A stretch of 64,000 nucleotides of DNA, taken from contig JBBRBN010000008.1 of assembly GCA_038205755.1 (NCBI GenBank), positions 1-64,000 of the forward strand, written 5' to 3'. Below are positions 8,592 through 18,892 of this stretch, piece by piece. How positions within the stretch are numbered: position 1 is the stretch's first letter; each line of letters begins with the position of its first letter. The notes under the pieces were generated by a model. That model worked only from the letters and a program-made list of their open reading frames with translations. It was not told the origin of the DNA and ran no database searches. This stretch comes from JANNWF01 sp038205755 (lineage in GTDB: Bacteria; Pseudomonadota; Gammaproteobacteria; Xanthomonadales; Xanthomonadaceae). A program made the position numbers and the translations under genes.

Positions 8592-8605
8592 GGAGGTGCT
8601 CCTCT

Positions 8606-8640
8606 GAAAAAGAAACGGGGGCACCGGACCCGGTGCCCCC
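8606..8640 (-). terminator. Intrinsic terminator of the S8 protease gene, abutting the next gene's RBS
   Basis: On the minus strand a perfect 10-bp stem (gggggcaccg with cggtgccccc, 8617-8640, loop of 4) is followed by gtttcttttt. It begins 17 bases after the S8 stop and ends a few bases before the Shine-Dalgarno of the S1 protease gene. That leaves almost no room for a separate promoter between the genes. It may be a partial terminator that sets the S8:S1 ratio. Confidence 0.88.
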
Positions 8641-8656
8641 GAAGGGTCCGCTGTTC

Positions 8657-10759
<2,103 letters not shown>

Positions 10760-11033
10760 GTGAGTTGACCCCAAGATAAAAGAAAGTTGTTGACGGTAGA
10801 AGCCGCATCTCACGGCCGCCCAGCCTCCCTTCGCACACCCTTGACACAGTGCTCCGACTGCATCCAAGCCCGTTGTGGTCGCAACGCCCCCCGTCGCGAC
10901 CGGGCTTTCGCTCCGATCAACCCCTCGATTTTTCGAGTTGCTGGTCGGGTCCAGGTGAGGTTTCTGCCCCGTCTCTCAATGGCAAAAACAGTCGCGAACC
11001 TAGCGGCGGCTAAGGCACCCGTCAAGCGAAAAC

Positions 11034-11070
11034 TGTGACTTAAGTCATTGTTTCACAAGAAACTATTGTG
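11034..11070. promoter_or_regulatory. Two adjacent dyads in an AT-rich patch, candidate operator of the protease genes
   Basis: A 12-bp perfect palindrome TGACTTAAGTCA (11036-11047) lies inside TGTGA-N6-TCATT, half-matching a Crp/Clp-type site. Next to it is CACAA-N7-TTGTG (11054-11070). The patch is AT-rich against its surroundings and lies about 280 bases upstream of the S8 start. Xanthomonads control extracellular proteases with the Crp-like protein Clp, which makes this a reasonable candidate. No clear -35/-10 pair was identified. Confidence 0.4.
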
Positions 11071-11335
11071 CGATGCACCATAAATGTCCGGTCATCTTGC
11101 GATAAGTGCAGGAATATGGGGGAGATCAGCGACTTGCGACTCCGACAGCACGCACACGTCGGGTGCGGAAATGCACTGCATGCGTGCAGGGGCATGCTCA
11201 GCTGAATGCGAGTTCAGCTGCCCAATTGCGCAAATTTGTGTCAACGCGCGGGTGGTCGGCGCGCGGCGGGGAGCTGGACAACTTCGGCGGCTACGCGTGG
11301 CGGCTGCATCCGGAGCCGTCAGGGGGCAGTCAACT

Positions 11336-11409
11336 CGATGCGGCGCTTATCGATGCGGCGCTTATCGATGCGGCGCTTATCGATGTGGCGCTTATCGATG
11401 CGGCGCTTG
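11336..11409. repeat. Tandem array, five 15-bp units
   Basis: The unit cgatgcggcgcttat is repeated five times. One unit has a single substitution (gtggcg) and the last is cut short. The period is five codons, so all frames remain open (AALID in one frame). No initiation signal or homology supports translation. Confidence 0.9.
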
Positions 11410-11448
11410 GGCGATGCGGAGACGCTCTGAACAGAGTGCCCGGCCTGG

Positions 11449-12003
11449 TCACATCATGCCGGTTTCAAGGCGCGCGACTTCGCTCATCATCGACTGATTC
11501 CACGGCGGATCGAACACCAGGTCGACATCTGCTATCGCCACGGTCGGCACGCGCTCGATCTTGCTGCGCACGTCATCGACGAGCACCTCGCCCATGCCAC
11601 AGCCGGGCGCAGTCAGGGTCATCTCCACCGCGACCCTTCGACGCCCGTCGCCAAGCGGTTCGACGGTGCACGAGTAGACCAGCCCGAGATCCACGATGTT
11701 GACCGGAATCTCCGGGTCGAAGCAGGTTCCCAGCTGCTTCCAGATCAGCAGCTCCACGTCGTCATCGCTCGCCCCTTCCGGCAACTCGGGTGACGCCGTC
11801 GGCTCTTTGCCGATCGCATCGGCGTCATTGCCGGCGATGCGGAACAGATTGCCCTCGACGAACACCGTGAAGCTGCCGCCCAGGCTCTGCGTGATGTAGC
11901 CGACGCTGCCGGCTGGAAGGGTAACGTTCTCGCCCTGCGGCACCATGACGGCGCTGCAATCGCGTTCGAATTTCACTGGCTCGCTGGTACGGCTGTAGGA
12001 CAT
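11449..12003 (-). CDS. sufT: SufT, Fe-S cluster assembly protein (MIP18/DUF59 type)
   Basis: 184 residues from the ATG at 12003; a GTG at 12012 is also in frame. The C-terminal half is a DUF59 domain with the conserved DPEIPVNIVDLGLVY and TAPGCGMG motifs, including the single functional Cys. The N-terminal extension is typical of proteobacterial SufT. The family helps mature Fe-S proteins, acting beside the SUF system in the cytoplasm. Here it stands alone, about 25 kb from the suf operon at 36.4-42.5 kb. Its 3' neighbour is the non-coding array at 11336. Confidence 0.9.
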   Translation of the reverse strand: MSYSRTSEPVKFERDCSAVMVPQGENVTLPAGSVGYITQSLGGSFTVFVEGNLFRIAGNDADAIGKEPTASPELPEGASDDDVELLIWKQLGTCFDPEIPVNIVDLGLVYSCTVEPLGDGRRRVAVEMTLTAPGCGMGEVLVDDVRSKIERVPTVAIADVDLVFDPPWNQSMMSEVARLETGMM

Positions 12004-12075
12004 GACGGTCACCGGTGGCGCGACACCGCGCCCGAACGCTTATTCTAGCCGACCTGCCCCGACCATCCGGATCCC

Positions 12076-12522
12076 ATGGCGGCCAACGCCGATGCGGCAC
12101 TACCTGGCGCGGTTCGTGCCCCAACGCTGGGCGTGCGCGTGCTGGCAACCCTTTCCGGCTTGGCCGCCGTGGCCGGGGTTGCGGCGATCTGGTCAGGCCT
12201 GACCGTCCTGCGTGGCGATCCATGCGGCTGGATGGCGATAGTCGCGGCGCTTGATGCGGCGCTGCTGCTGCGCCTCGCCAGCTTTCCGCCGGGCCGCGAG
12301 CGGGCCGCATTCGCAGTGGCCATCACGCTCGCCACGGTGGCCGCCGCCGCGTTCCTGTTCGCCACAGCCCACGTCGGGCTGCTTCTGGGCATGCGGCCTT
12401 CCGAATCGGTGTGGAAGATGAGCGTCGGACTGGCCCGCCTCTACGTGCAGGCGAACACCGGCTGGGTCGAGCTCGCCTGGGTGGCGGCGGCTGTGGCAAT
12501 TGCCTGGCGCAGCAGCCGCTAG
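12076..12522 (+). CDS. Small integral membrane protein of unknown function
   Basis: 148 residues, not recognised. Four hydrophobic segments are visible (about 22-44, 52-68, 76-98 and 130-144), so it is a polytopic inner-membrane protein. It runs divergently from sufT with about 70 bases between the starts. It ends ahead of a palindromic REP-like hairpin and faces pntB from the opposite strand. No conserved functional motif is visible. Confidence 0.6.
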   Translation: MAANADAALPGAVRAPTLGVRVLATLSGLAAVAGVAAIWSGLTVLRGDPCGWMAIVAALDAALLLRLASFPPGRERAAFAVAITLATVAAAAFLFATAHVGLLLGMRPSESVWKMSVGLARLYVQANTGWVELAWVAAAVAIAWRSSR

Positions 12523-12586
12523 CCGTCATCGCCGCAGCCACTGCGGCAACCGAATCGATTGGCGCGGCAATCAGCATCCGAGCCTA

Positions 12587-12618
12587 GCAGCCTGTCGGAC
12601 TTAGGTCCGAAAGGCTGC
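12587..12618. repeat. REP-like 32-bp palindrome between convergent genes
   Basis: gcagcct-g-tcggac-ttag-gtccga-a-aggctgc is a near-perfect hairpin with one mismatched pair. It sits between the membrane protein gene and the 3' end of pntB. The 20 bases ctagcagcctgtcggactta (12584-12603) recur exactly at 36103-36122. It could terminate transcription from both sides, but no U-tract is present. Confidence 0.75.
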
Positions 12619-12630
12619 CAGCAAGCGGAC

Positions 12631-14088
12631 TCAGTGTCCGCCGCCTCCGTCCAAGGCCTTCAGCTCGGAGAGCATGCGGCTGGCCGCCTCCTGACCGTCG
12701 GCGTACAGCATCCGGCAGTTCTCGGCGTAAAACAGCGCATTCTCGATGCCGGCAAAGCCGGTGCCCTTGCCGCGCTTGATCACGATCACCTGCTTGGCGT
12801 CGATCACGTCAAGAATCGGCATGCCGTAGATCGGCGATGTCTTGTCGGTCTTGGCAACCGGGTTCACCACGTCGTTGGCGCCAATCACGATGGCGACATC
12901 GCAGGTCTTGAACTCGGGGTTGATGTCATCCATGTCGCCGATCAGGTCATACGGCACGCCGGCTTCGGCAAGCAGCACGTTCATGTGGCCGGGCATGCGG
13001 CCGGCAACCGGATGGATGGCGAACTTGACGTCCTTGTCGCGCGCAATCAGCTGTTTGCACAGCTCCCACATCTTGTGCTGCGCCTGCGCCACCGCCATGC
13101 CGTAGCCCGGCACCACGATGATCCGATCGGCCAGATACAGCATGGCTGCGGCGTCAGCCGGCTCGACCGGCTTCATCTCGCCGGTGATCGCTTCGCCGCT
13201 ACCGCCACCGCCGAAATTGGAGAACAGCACATTGCTGATCGGACGGTTCATCGCCTTGGCCATCAGCTGCGTCAGCAGCATGCCGGCGGCACCGACCACG
13301 GTGCCGGCGATGATCAGCGCCTCGTTGCCCAGCACGTAGCCCTCAAACGCCACTGCCAGGCCAGTCAGCGCGTTGAAAAGCGAGATCACGACCGGCATGT
13401 CGGCACCGCCAATCGGCAGCGTCATCAGCACGCCAACCAGCAGAGCAAGCGCAAAGAAGGCAATGATCGGCGGCACCTGCAGGTCCACTACCAGCCAGGC
13501 ACCCAGCGCCACCGTAACGATGAACATCATCAGGTTGAAGTACTGCTGACCTGGGAACGTAAATCGCTTGTCCATCCGGCCGTCGAGCTTGGCCCAGGCG
13601 ATGATCGAGCCGGAGAACGAGATCGCGCCGATCAGCGCGCCGGTCACGCCCAGAATCGATGAGGTGATGCTGAGGCAATCGTGCGCCTTGTAGGCCTCGG
13701 CAGTGCAGGTGCCGTTAAAGCTGGCAGCATTGAGCAATGCCACCGCACCGATCGCCGCCGCCGAACCGCCACCCATACCGTTGAAGATGGCGACCATCTG
13801 AGGCATGTCGGTAATCGGGACCTTGCGACCCCAGATCCAGAACACGTAGGACAGGGCAATGGCCAGAACCATCAGCCCGAGGTTGATTGGATCGATACCT
13901 TGGCTGCCCCAGGTGGCCGGAGCCACAAAGGTGATCAGGGTTGCGATGATCATGCCCCAGCCGGCCTGGACAATGCCGGCGCGGGCGGTGACCGGCGAAC
14001 ACATCCGCTTCAGTCCGAGGATGAACAGCGCCGCCGCCACGAGGTAGCTGGCGCGGGCCAGAAGGTCGAGCAGAAAGGGAACGTCCAT
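12631..14088 (-). CDS. pntB: NAD(P) transhydrogenase subunit beta
   Basis: 485 residues, the usual length of the family. The N-terminal half is a bundle of membrane helices that carries part of the proton channel. The C-terminal half is the NADP(H)-binding domain III, with a Rossmann fold around VPGYGMAVAQAQ and the GANDVVNP segment. PntB, with the alpha chains, uses the proton-motive force to reduce NADP+ with NADH. The ATG at 14088 follows the pntA2 stop by 1 base, and an AGGGAAG lies upstream, so the three genes are one operon. Confidence 0.97.
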   Translation of the reverse strand: MDVPFLLDLLARASYLVAAALFILGLKRMCSPVTARAGIVQAGWGMIIATLITFVAPATWGSQGIDPINLGLMVLAIALSYVFWIWGRKVPITDMPQMVAIFNGMGGGSAAAIGAVALLNAASFNGTCTAEAYKAHDCLSITSSILGVTGALIGAISFSGSIIAWAKLDGRMDKRFTFPGQQYFNLMMFIVTVALGAWLVVDLQVPPIIAFFALALLVGVLMTLPIGGADMPVVISLFNALTGLAVAFEGYVLGNEALIIAGTVVGAAGMLLTQLMAKAMNRPISNVLFSNFGGGGSGEAITGEMKPVEPADAAAMLYLADRIIVVPGYGMAVAQAQHKMWELCKQLIARDKDVKFAIHPVAGRMPGHMNVLLAEAGVPYDLIGDMDDINPEFKTCDVAIVIGANDVVNPVAKTDKTSPIYGMPILDVIDAKQVIVIKRGKGTGFAGIENALFYAENCRMLYADGQEAASRMLSELKALDGGGGH

Positions 14089-14089
14089 C

Positions 14090-14398
14090 TCACTTCCCTC
14101 CCGTGGACTTGCCAGAGCCGGACTTGCTGGACTTGAACATGTCCAACATGCGCTCGGTCACCACGTATCCGCCGACCGCGTTGCCCGCGCCCAACAGAAC
14201 CGCGATAAAGCCGATCGCGCGTTCCAGATTGGTGTCAGCGTGCGCCAGCGCAACCATGCCGCCGACAACCACGATGCCGTGGACGAAGTTGGACCCCGAC
14301 ATCAGCGGCGTATGCAGGATGACCGGCACGCGCGAGATGATCTCGTGGCCGGTGAAGGCGGCGAGCATGAAGATGTAAAGCGCCAGAAACCCGTCCAT
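14090..14398 (-). CDS. pntA2: NAD(P) transhydrogenase subunit alpha, membrane part
   Basis: 102 residues with three membrane helices (about 3-20, 32-52 and 57-80) that form part of domain II. In many bacteria the alpha chain is one polypeptide. Here it is split into soluble alpha1 and membrane alpha2, as in the three-subunit enzyme of Rhodospirillum rubrum. It starts on the last base of the pntA1 gene and ends 1 base before pntB. The polar tail is Lys/Ser/Gly-rich. Confidence 0.93.
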   Translation of the reverse strand: MDGFLALYIFMLAAFTGHEIISRVPVILHTPLMSGSNFVHGIVVVGGMVALAHADTNLERAIGFIAVLLGAGNAVGGYVVTERMLDMFKSSKSGSGKSTGGK

Positions 14399-15531
14399 CA
14401 GACCGCCCCTCCGTCAATCCGCTGTTTGGTTGCGGGATGCTTGATTTCGCCGCCGTGGGTGAGGCACGTTCCGGCGATCAGGTCGTCGGAGAAATCCAGG
14501 TTCAGCGCGCCGTCCTTGACCATCAGCGCAAGGAAGTTGAACAGGTTGCGCGCGTACATTTCGCTGGCGTGAATCGCCCCCATCGAAGGCAGGTTCAGCG
14601 GCCCAACGATGGTCACGCCGCCCACCGCAACGGTCTCACCCGGCCGGGTCGACTCGCAGTTGCCGCCGGTTTCGGCGGCCAGATCGACCAGCACCGAGCC
14701 GTCCTTCATGCCGGCCACCATCGCTGCGCTGATGATCTTCGGTGCCGGCCGTCCCGGAACCGCCGCCGTGGTGATGACCACATCGATTCCTTTGAGGTGC
14801 TCAGCCAGCCGTCGCTGCTGTTCGGCGCGCTCCTCGGCGGTCAGTTCGCGGGCATAGCCACCGCTGCCGGCGGCCGACACACCCAAATCCAGAAACTTGG
14901 CGCCGAGCGACTCAATCTGCTCACGGGTTTCCGGCCGCACATCGAACCCTTCGACCTGGGCGCCCAGTCGGCGCGCGGTAGCGATGGCTTGAAGGCCGGC
15001 GACCCCGGCACCTACGATCAACACCTTCGAAGGCCGGATGGTGCCCGCCGCGGTGGTCAGCATCGGAAAAAACTTGCCGGACACTTCCGCCGCGATCAGA
15101 ACTGCCTTGTAGCCGGCCATGCCGGCCTGACTCGACAGCACGTCCATCGCCTGGGCGCGGGTGGTGCGCGGCAGCAGCTCCATTGCGAACGCGCTGATGC
15201 GTCGATCACGCAGGGCGCGGGTTCGGTCGTCATCGGCGTGTGGCGCGAGATAGCCAATCAGCACCGATCCTTCGCGCAGGGCAGCAATCTCATCGAGAGT
15301 CGGCGGCTGCACCTTAAGCAGCACGTCGGCCCGGCTGATCGCGCTGGACGCGTCGGCCGCGACCTCGACACCGGCGAAGGCCGCGTCCGGCAGGTGGGCG
15401 CGGGCGCCAATTCCGGACTCGATCAGAATCTCGGCGCCAATGCCTTTGAGCTTCTTGACCACGTCCGGAGAAAGCGCTGCGCGGCGTTCGTTGGGCGCGT
15501 TCTCGCGCACCGCCACGATGGTGATCGACAT
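14398..15531 (-). CDS. pntA1: NAD(P) transhydrogenase subunit alpha 1, NAD-binding
   Basis: 377 residues, homologous to the soluble domain I of PntA and to alanine dehydrogenase. The NAD site is visible in VLIVGAGVAGLQAIATARRLGA (about residues 169-190), with the acidic residue of the second strand in GFDVRPE. RxNAPNERRAALSP at the N-terminus and the TAAVPGRPAPKII motif support the family. It feeds hydride from NADH to the NADP domain of PntB. The ATG follows a GGGGG run and lies about 14 bases beyond the terminator of the preceding gene. Confidence 0.96.
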   Translation of the reverse strand: MSITIVAVRENAPNERRAALSPDVVKKLKGIGAEILIESGIGARAHLPDAAFAGVEVAADASSAISRADVLLKVQPPTLDEIAALREGSVLIGYLAPHADDDRTRALRDRRISAFAMELLPRTTRAQAMDVLSSQAGMAGYKAVLIAAEVSGKFFPMLTTAAGTIRPSKVLIVGAGVAGLQAIATARRLGAQVEGFDVRPETREQIESLGAKFLDLGVSAAGSGGYARELTAEERAEQQRRLAEHLKGIDVVITTAAVPGRPAPKIISAAMVAGMKDGSVLVDLAAETGGNCESTRPGETVAVGGVTIVGPLNLPSMGAIHASEMYARNLFNFLALMVKDGALNLDFSDDLIAGTCLTHGGEIKHPATKQRIDGGAV

Positions 15532-15544
15532 GACACCCCCAAAA

Positions 15545-15596
15545 TCAAAAAAAACGGAAAACCCCCGGCGTGGATGCTAAACCAAGCCGGGGTGTT
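15545..15596 (-). terminator. Intrinsic terminator of the DUF1631 gene, just ahead of pntA1
   Basis: On the minus strand the arms acaccccggc and gccgggggtt (about 15560-15596) close a 16-base loop. A T-rich run (ttttccgttttttttg) follows and ends within 15 bases of the pntA1 start. As at 8606, there is little space for a separate pntA1 promoter downstream. Confidence 0.8.
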
Positions 15597-15655
15597 TGGG
15601 GTGGCGGATGTCAACGCCGCGCCTGGCGGCGGCTTGCGCAGTAGATCAGCTCAGC

Positions 15656-18109
15656 TCAGCTCGGCACCGCGTCGCGCAGCTTGCCCAGGACCTGGGTCAT
15701 CGCCCGCTCGAAGGCGCTGTCGGCCGAGCGCAACACCAGCTTGCCCTGGCGCATCTGCTCGGCCAGCTCTTCGGCCGAGCTGGCGCACAGGCGCATGCCG
15801 CGACGATTGACGAACAGCAGCCGCGAGGAAATCGGGCTGATCCAGCTGAGCTTGGCCGGCTGCGGCGTGCCGTCGGCACCCAGGAACTCGACCCAGCTGC
15901 CAACCTGCAGCGCCTTGATCTTGACCACGTCCTCCGGAGCGTAGGCCAAGGTGTCTGTGCCGGCGACCACCACCAGCGCTGCCGCTTCGGCAGGGGCAGC
16001 AGCAGCACTCGCCGAAACCTCGATCACGTCGGACGTGACCGCATCGGCCTTGACCGCTTCGGCCTTGACCGCTTCGACCTTGACCGCATCGGACATGACC
16101 GCATCGGACATGACCGCAGGCGCCGGCTTGACAACGCCGACCGCAACCGCGGGCTCGACTGGCACGGCCGACAGCGCATCCACCGACGGCAACAAGCGAC
16201 TGCGGGCGGCGTCCAGTCGTCCCAGCCGCAGCGCCTGCAGCACCCATTCGATGGCCCCGACGGTCTCATCGGCCGACACGCCGGTAACGCCGGAAGATGC
16301 CAGCACCCGGATCAGGTGGTCGCGCAATTCCAGCGGCCTCGGCGCACCGTTTTCGCTACCCAGGAATGCGCTCCACAGCTGCTCACCGGCATCGCGGGCG
16401 AGCTTGAAGCGTGGGGACTCCACGCCATCACGCAGCGAAACCACGGCGATATGGTGAGTCCAGTAATGGGTCAGAAACTGTTCAATCGCCGGCGGCGCGT
16501 TGCGCCCGCCCATCAGCGAGGCCAGCTCGCCGTTGGCCATCGCGCGCGCTTCGTCAAGGCGCTCCTTGCCCCGCTGCGCTTCAGTCGCCCGACGCTCGGT
16601 CAGCTCGACGCGCTGCTTGTGCTGGTCAAAGAATGAGCGCAGTTCGACATCGAGTTCCGAAAAGATCGCCAGATCCTCGTTGAACTCGCTCACCAGCCGG
16701 TCCACCGTGCCTTCGACACGCCCCAGCAGCTCGCGCTCGGCGGTCGTTTCGCCCCGATTGCCATCGCAGGCTTCGGCCACCGTGTTGAGCAAGCGCCGCG
16801 CCGGATGCGACTTCATGGCAAACATCTGCTGGTCAAGCAGCGACGCCTTGGCGTAAGGAACCACCATGCGAGCCATCTGCTCACGCACGACGTGTTCGAA
16901 GTTGCGCTGGCCGAGCAGCGCGTCAAACAGCATGCCGACCAGCTCAAGCGACTCCTCGCCGCGATCATCAAGCCGCGAGTGGGGGCCGGTGAGACCCATC
17001 TGCTCGGCCTGCCGCACTACCTCCTGCTTGAGCAGAACGCTCAGCGACGCGCTGGGATCGTCCATGGCCTGGCGGACAGCATGCGGAAGCTCGGACTGCA
17101 GACGTGACAGCGTGTTGAGCGTGCCGTGCACGTCCATCATCGGACCGCGCGAGTAGGTCGCAGGGTCGACCGGCTGACGCGAGGATCGATACTCGCTCAG
17201 CAACGCCCGCAGCGTCGGCAGCAACTCATCAATGTCCTGCGATGCCGGCGGATGCCCGGCCCCACTGCCGCTCGCGGAGTTGCCCCGGTAACCGGAGCTG
17301 TAGCCGCCGGCTGTTGCGGCACCCGACTCGGACCCGTAGCCGGCGTCCGGCCCCCCCGCGGGCGCGGGCTCTGCGTACTGGCCCGGATATTTCGGTGAGG
17401 TGGGCACATCGCGGCGGCGGGCTCGCGCAGCGGCAGCCGGATCGGCGATCGACACATCCGACAGCAGCCGATTGACTTCCGAGTACAGGGTCGTCAGAGC
17501 GCTTTGAATGTCGCGTTCGTAAATCTTGTAGAGAACCAGCCGCGGCGGCAGCGCCGGCACAATTCCTTCTAGCGCGACGCGCAGGGCGTTTACGACATGC
17601 CCGGGTCCAACCGGGTTGGTCGCCGGCCCCAGGGTCTCCACCTTCGCGAGCACCGCCAGACGGCGGTCGATCAGCTGCAGCGGACCGCTGTGCCGACGCT
17701 CCAGCGCACCCGCGAGCTGCTCCGCGGCGAGCTGTTCATCAAGCTCATCGGCACCCACCAAGCTCAGCCCCTTCGCGGTTTCCGAGTTTGGTGCGCAGCG
17801 CACCACGATCGGTTGCCCGCGCCCGAGCGCCGCGAAACTGACGCCAATCTGCTCGCGATAGCGCTGCTCAATCACGCTGCGCTGACGGCGCAGCTCGCGC
17901 ATGGTGTCGAAGTATTCCTGCTGCTCGATACTGCTGCTCGACTTCTGCACAAAATCAAACAACGCGTCATCGGCGCGGTCGAGTACATTGGCCAACACCC
18001 CCGGCAGGGTCCGCAGTGCGGAGGCCCTGACGCCCGCCAGGAGATCGCTTGCAGGGTCAACGGCGCGATTGCGCAGGTCGACTATATTGGTCCTCGCCGA
18101 AATATCCAT
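15656..18109 (-). CDS. DUF1631 family protein
   Basis: About 817 residues from the ATG at 18109 (MDISARTNIVDLR). Frames reaching 18223 lack a convincing start. It has the layout of the DUF1631 family: a helical N-terminal region, a low-complexity Gly/Pro/Ser linker (about 270-320), a long helical middle (ELDVELRSFFDQHKQRVELTE), and a C-terminal small beta domain with the conserved stretches VGSWVEFLG, KLSWISPIS and LFVNRRGMR. Ahead of that domain is an in-frame array of degenerate pentapeptides (VMSDA, VKVEA, VKAEA). The biochemical role of the family is not known to me. A TATACT at 18154-18159 (minus strand) may be its -10. Confidence 0.85.
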   Translation of the reverse strand: MDISARTNIVDLRNRAVDPASDLLAGVRASALRTLPGVLANVLDRADDALFDFVQKSSSSIEQQEYFDTMRELRRQRSVIEQRYREQIGVSFAALGRGQPIVVRCAPNSETAKGLSLVGADELDEQLAAEQLAGALERRHSGPLQLIDRRLAVLAKVETLGPATNPVGPGHVVNALRVALEGIVPALPPRLVLYKIYERDIQSALTTLYSEVNRLLSDVSIADPAAAARARRRDVPTSPKYPGQYAEPAPAGGPDAGYGSESGAATAGGYSSGYRGNSASGSGAGHPPASQDIDELLPTLRALLSEYRSSRQPVDPATYSRGPMMDVHGTLNTLSRLQSELPHAVRQAMDDPSASLSVLLKQEVVRQAEQMGLTGPHSRLDDRGEESLELVGMLFDALLGQRNFEHVVREQMARMVVPYAKASLLDQQMFAMKSHPARRLLNTVAEACDGNRGETTAERELLGRVEGTVDRLVSEFNEDLAIFSELDVELRSFFDQHKQRVELTERRATEAQRGKERLDEARAMANGELASLMGGRNAPPAIEQFLTHYWTHHIAVVSLRDGVESPRFKLARDAGEQLWSAFLGSENGAPRPLELRDHLIRVLASSGVTGVSADETVGAIEWVLQALRLGRLDAARSRLLPSVDALSAVPVEPAVAVGVVKPAPAVMSDAVMSDAVKVEAVKAEAVKADAVTSDVIEVSASAAAAPAEAAALVVVAGTDTLAYAPEDVVKIKALQVGSWVEFLGADGTPQPAKLSWISPISSRLLFVNRRGMRLCASSAEELAEQMRQGKLVLRSADSAFERAMTQVLGKLRDAVPS
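16036..16117. repeat. In-frame tandem array of 15-bp units inside the DUF1631 gene
   Basis: Five full units of the form tgaccgcatcggcct, plus a partial sixth, encode degenerate pentapeptides (MSDAV, KVEAV, KAEAV, KADAV). The array lies in the acidic/Ala linker before the C-terminal domain. Two neighbouring units are the same (tgaccgcatcggaca), which suggests recent slippage. Confidence 0.85.
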
Positions 18110-18298
18110 TACCCGATGCAGCTCCGTGAAAAACGTGCTTGTACTTGGATCACAGTATAGGAACCGGCTGTATTGCCCTGTCGTGAACACGGTCCCATTT
18201 GCCGCCCGCCAAACGCTGCGCAACTGTGTCGCAGTCTGCAGTTTTCATCGTTGGATGCGCGCCTTCGCACGCCCTTCACAGACAATTTTTGACACCCC

Positions 18299-18892
18299 AT
18301 GACCCTGCCTGCTGCCAGCCCCGCGCCAATCGCCCTGGAATTGCTCAATCGCCGCCAGTCGGTACCGTCGCGGCTGCTTGGCGATCCGGGACCCGACGAG
18401 GACCAGCTGCACGCGTGGCTGCATGCCGCCGTGCGTGTTCCCGATCACGGCAAGTTGACACCCTGGCGCTTTCTGCTGATCCGCAACGGCAGCGGCCGCG
18501 CGCTTGGCGAACTGCTGGCCACTACCCTGCAGCAACGCGACCCACAGGCCAGCGACGCTGCGCTCGCCAAGGAGCGCGGACGGTTTGCGAACGCGCCGCT
18601 GGTGGTCGCCGTCGTTGGGCGAATCGTGGAAGGGCACCGGATCCCGGCCTGCGAACAGCTGCTTTCGGCGGGCTGCGTGTGCTTTTCGCTGCTGCTGGCT
18701 GCGCACGCCGACGGATTTGCCGCGCAATGGCTGACCGGCTGGGCTGCCTATGATCGAAGCATAGCGGCGGCACTTGGACTCACCGCCGAGGAGACGGTCG
18801 TCGGCTTCATTCACATCGGTACGCCGCGAGAGCGGCCTGCAGAGCGTGGGCGCCCGGTGGTCGCGAATCTGGTAAGCGACTGGAACCCATGA
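18299..18892 (+). CDS. Nitroreductase family protein (YdjA-like)
   Basis: 197 residues, the short single-domain form of the nitroreductase family. The N-terminal LLNRRQSVPSR carries the FMN phosphate-binding Arg residues. AAVRVPDHGKLTPWRFLLI matches the YdjA subgroup motif. The C-terminal half has the GFIHIGTP strand that contacts FMN. Such proteins are homodimeric FMN-dependent NAD(P)H oxidoreductases of uncertain physiological substrate. The stop overlaps the exonuclease start by 4 bases. Confidence 0.9.
   Translation: MTLPAASPAPIALELLNRRQSVPSRLLGDPGPDEDQLHAWLHAAVRVPDHGKLTPWRFLLIRNGSGRALGELLATTLQQRDPQASDAALAKERGRFANAPLVVAVVGRIVEGHRIPACEQLLSAGCVCFSLLLAAHADGFAAQWLTGWAAYDRSIAAALGLTAEETVVGFIHIGTPRERPAERGRPVVANLVSDWNP

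Larger units (their letters stand above)
10760..11448. other. Long intergenic region upstream of the S8 protease and downstream of sufT
   Basis: About 690 bases without a credible gene. It holds the AT-rich dyad patch at 11034-11070, an imperfect hairpin at 10867-10906 (agccc/gggct with inner ggtcgc/gcgacc), a small ctcga-tttt-tcgag hairpin at 10923-10936, and a 15-bp tandem array at 11336-11409. Frames across 11084-11702 are open only because the array has no stops. Confidence 0.6.

Noticed and set aside
10867..10906. Hairpin in the S8 protease leader as a riboswitch or terminator
   Set aside because: The stem is bulged, no T-run follows on either strand, and no known riboswitch core is visible.
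11336..11409. Possible CRISPR-like array
   Set aside because: The units are contiguous with no spacers. The same holds for the arrays at 16036, 40151, 57869 and 60224. No cas gene is present.
11084..11702. Open frames with AALID or MRRLS pentapeptide runs
   Set aside because: The frames are open only because the 15-bp array lacks stops. They run antisense into sufT, lack a credible start, and match no family.
12559..15810. Long plus-strand frames opposite the pnt operon
   Set aside because: They are His/Gln-rich shadows of strongly conserved transhydrogenase genes.
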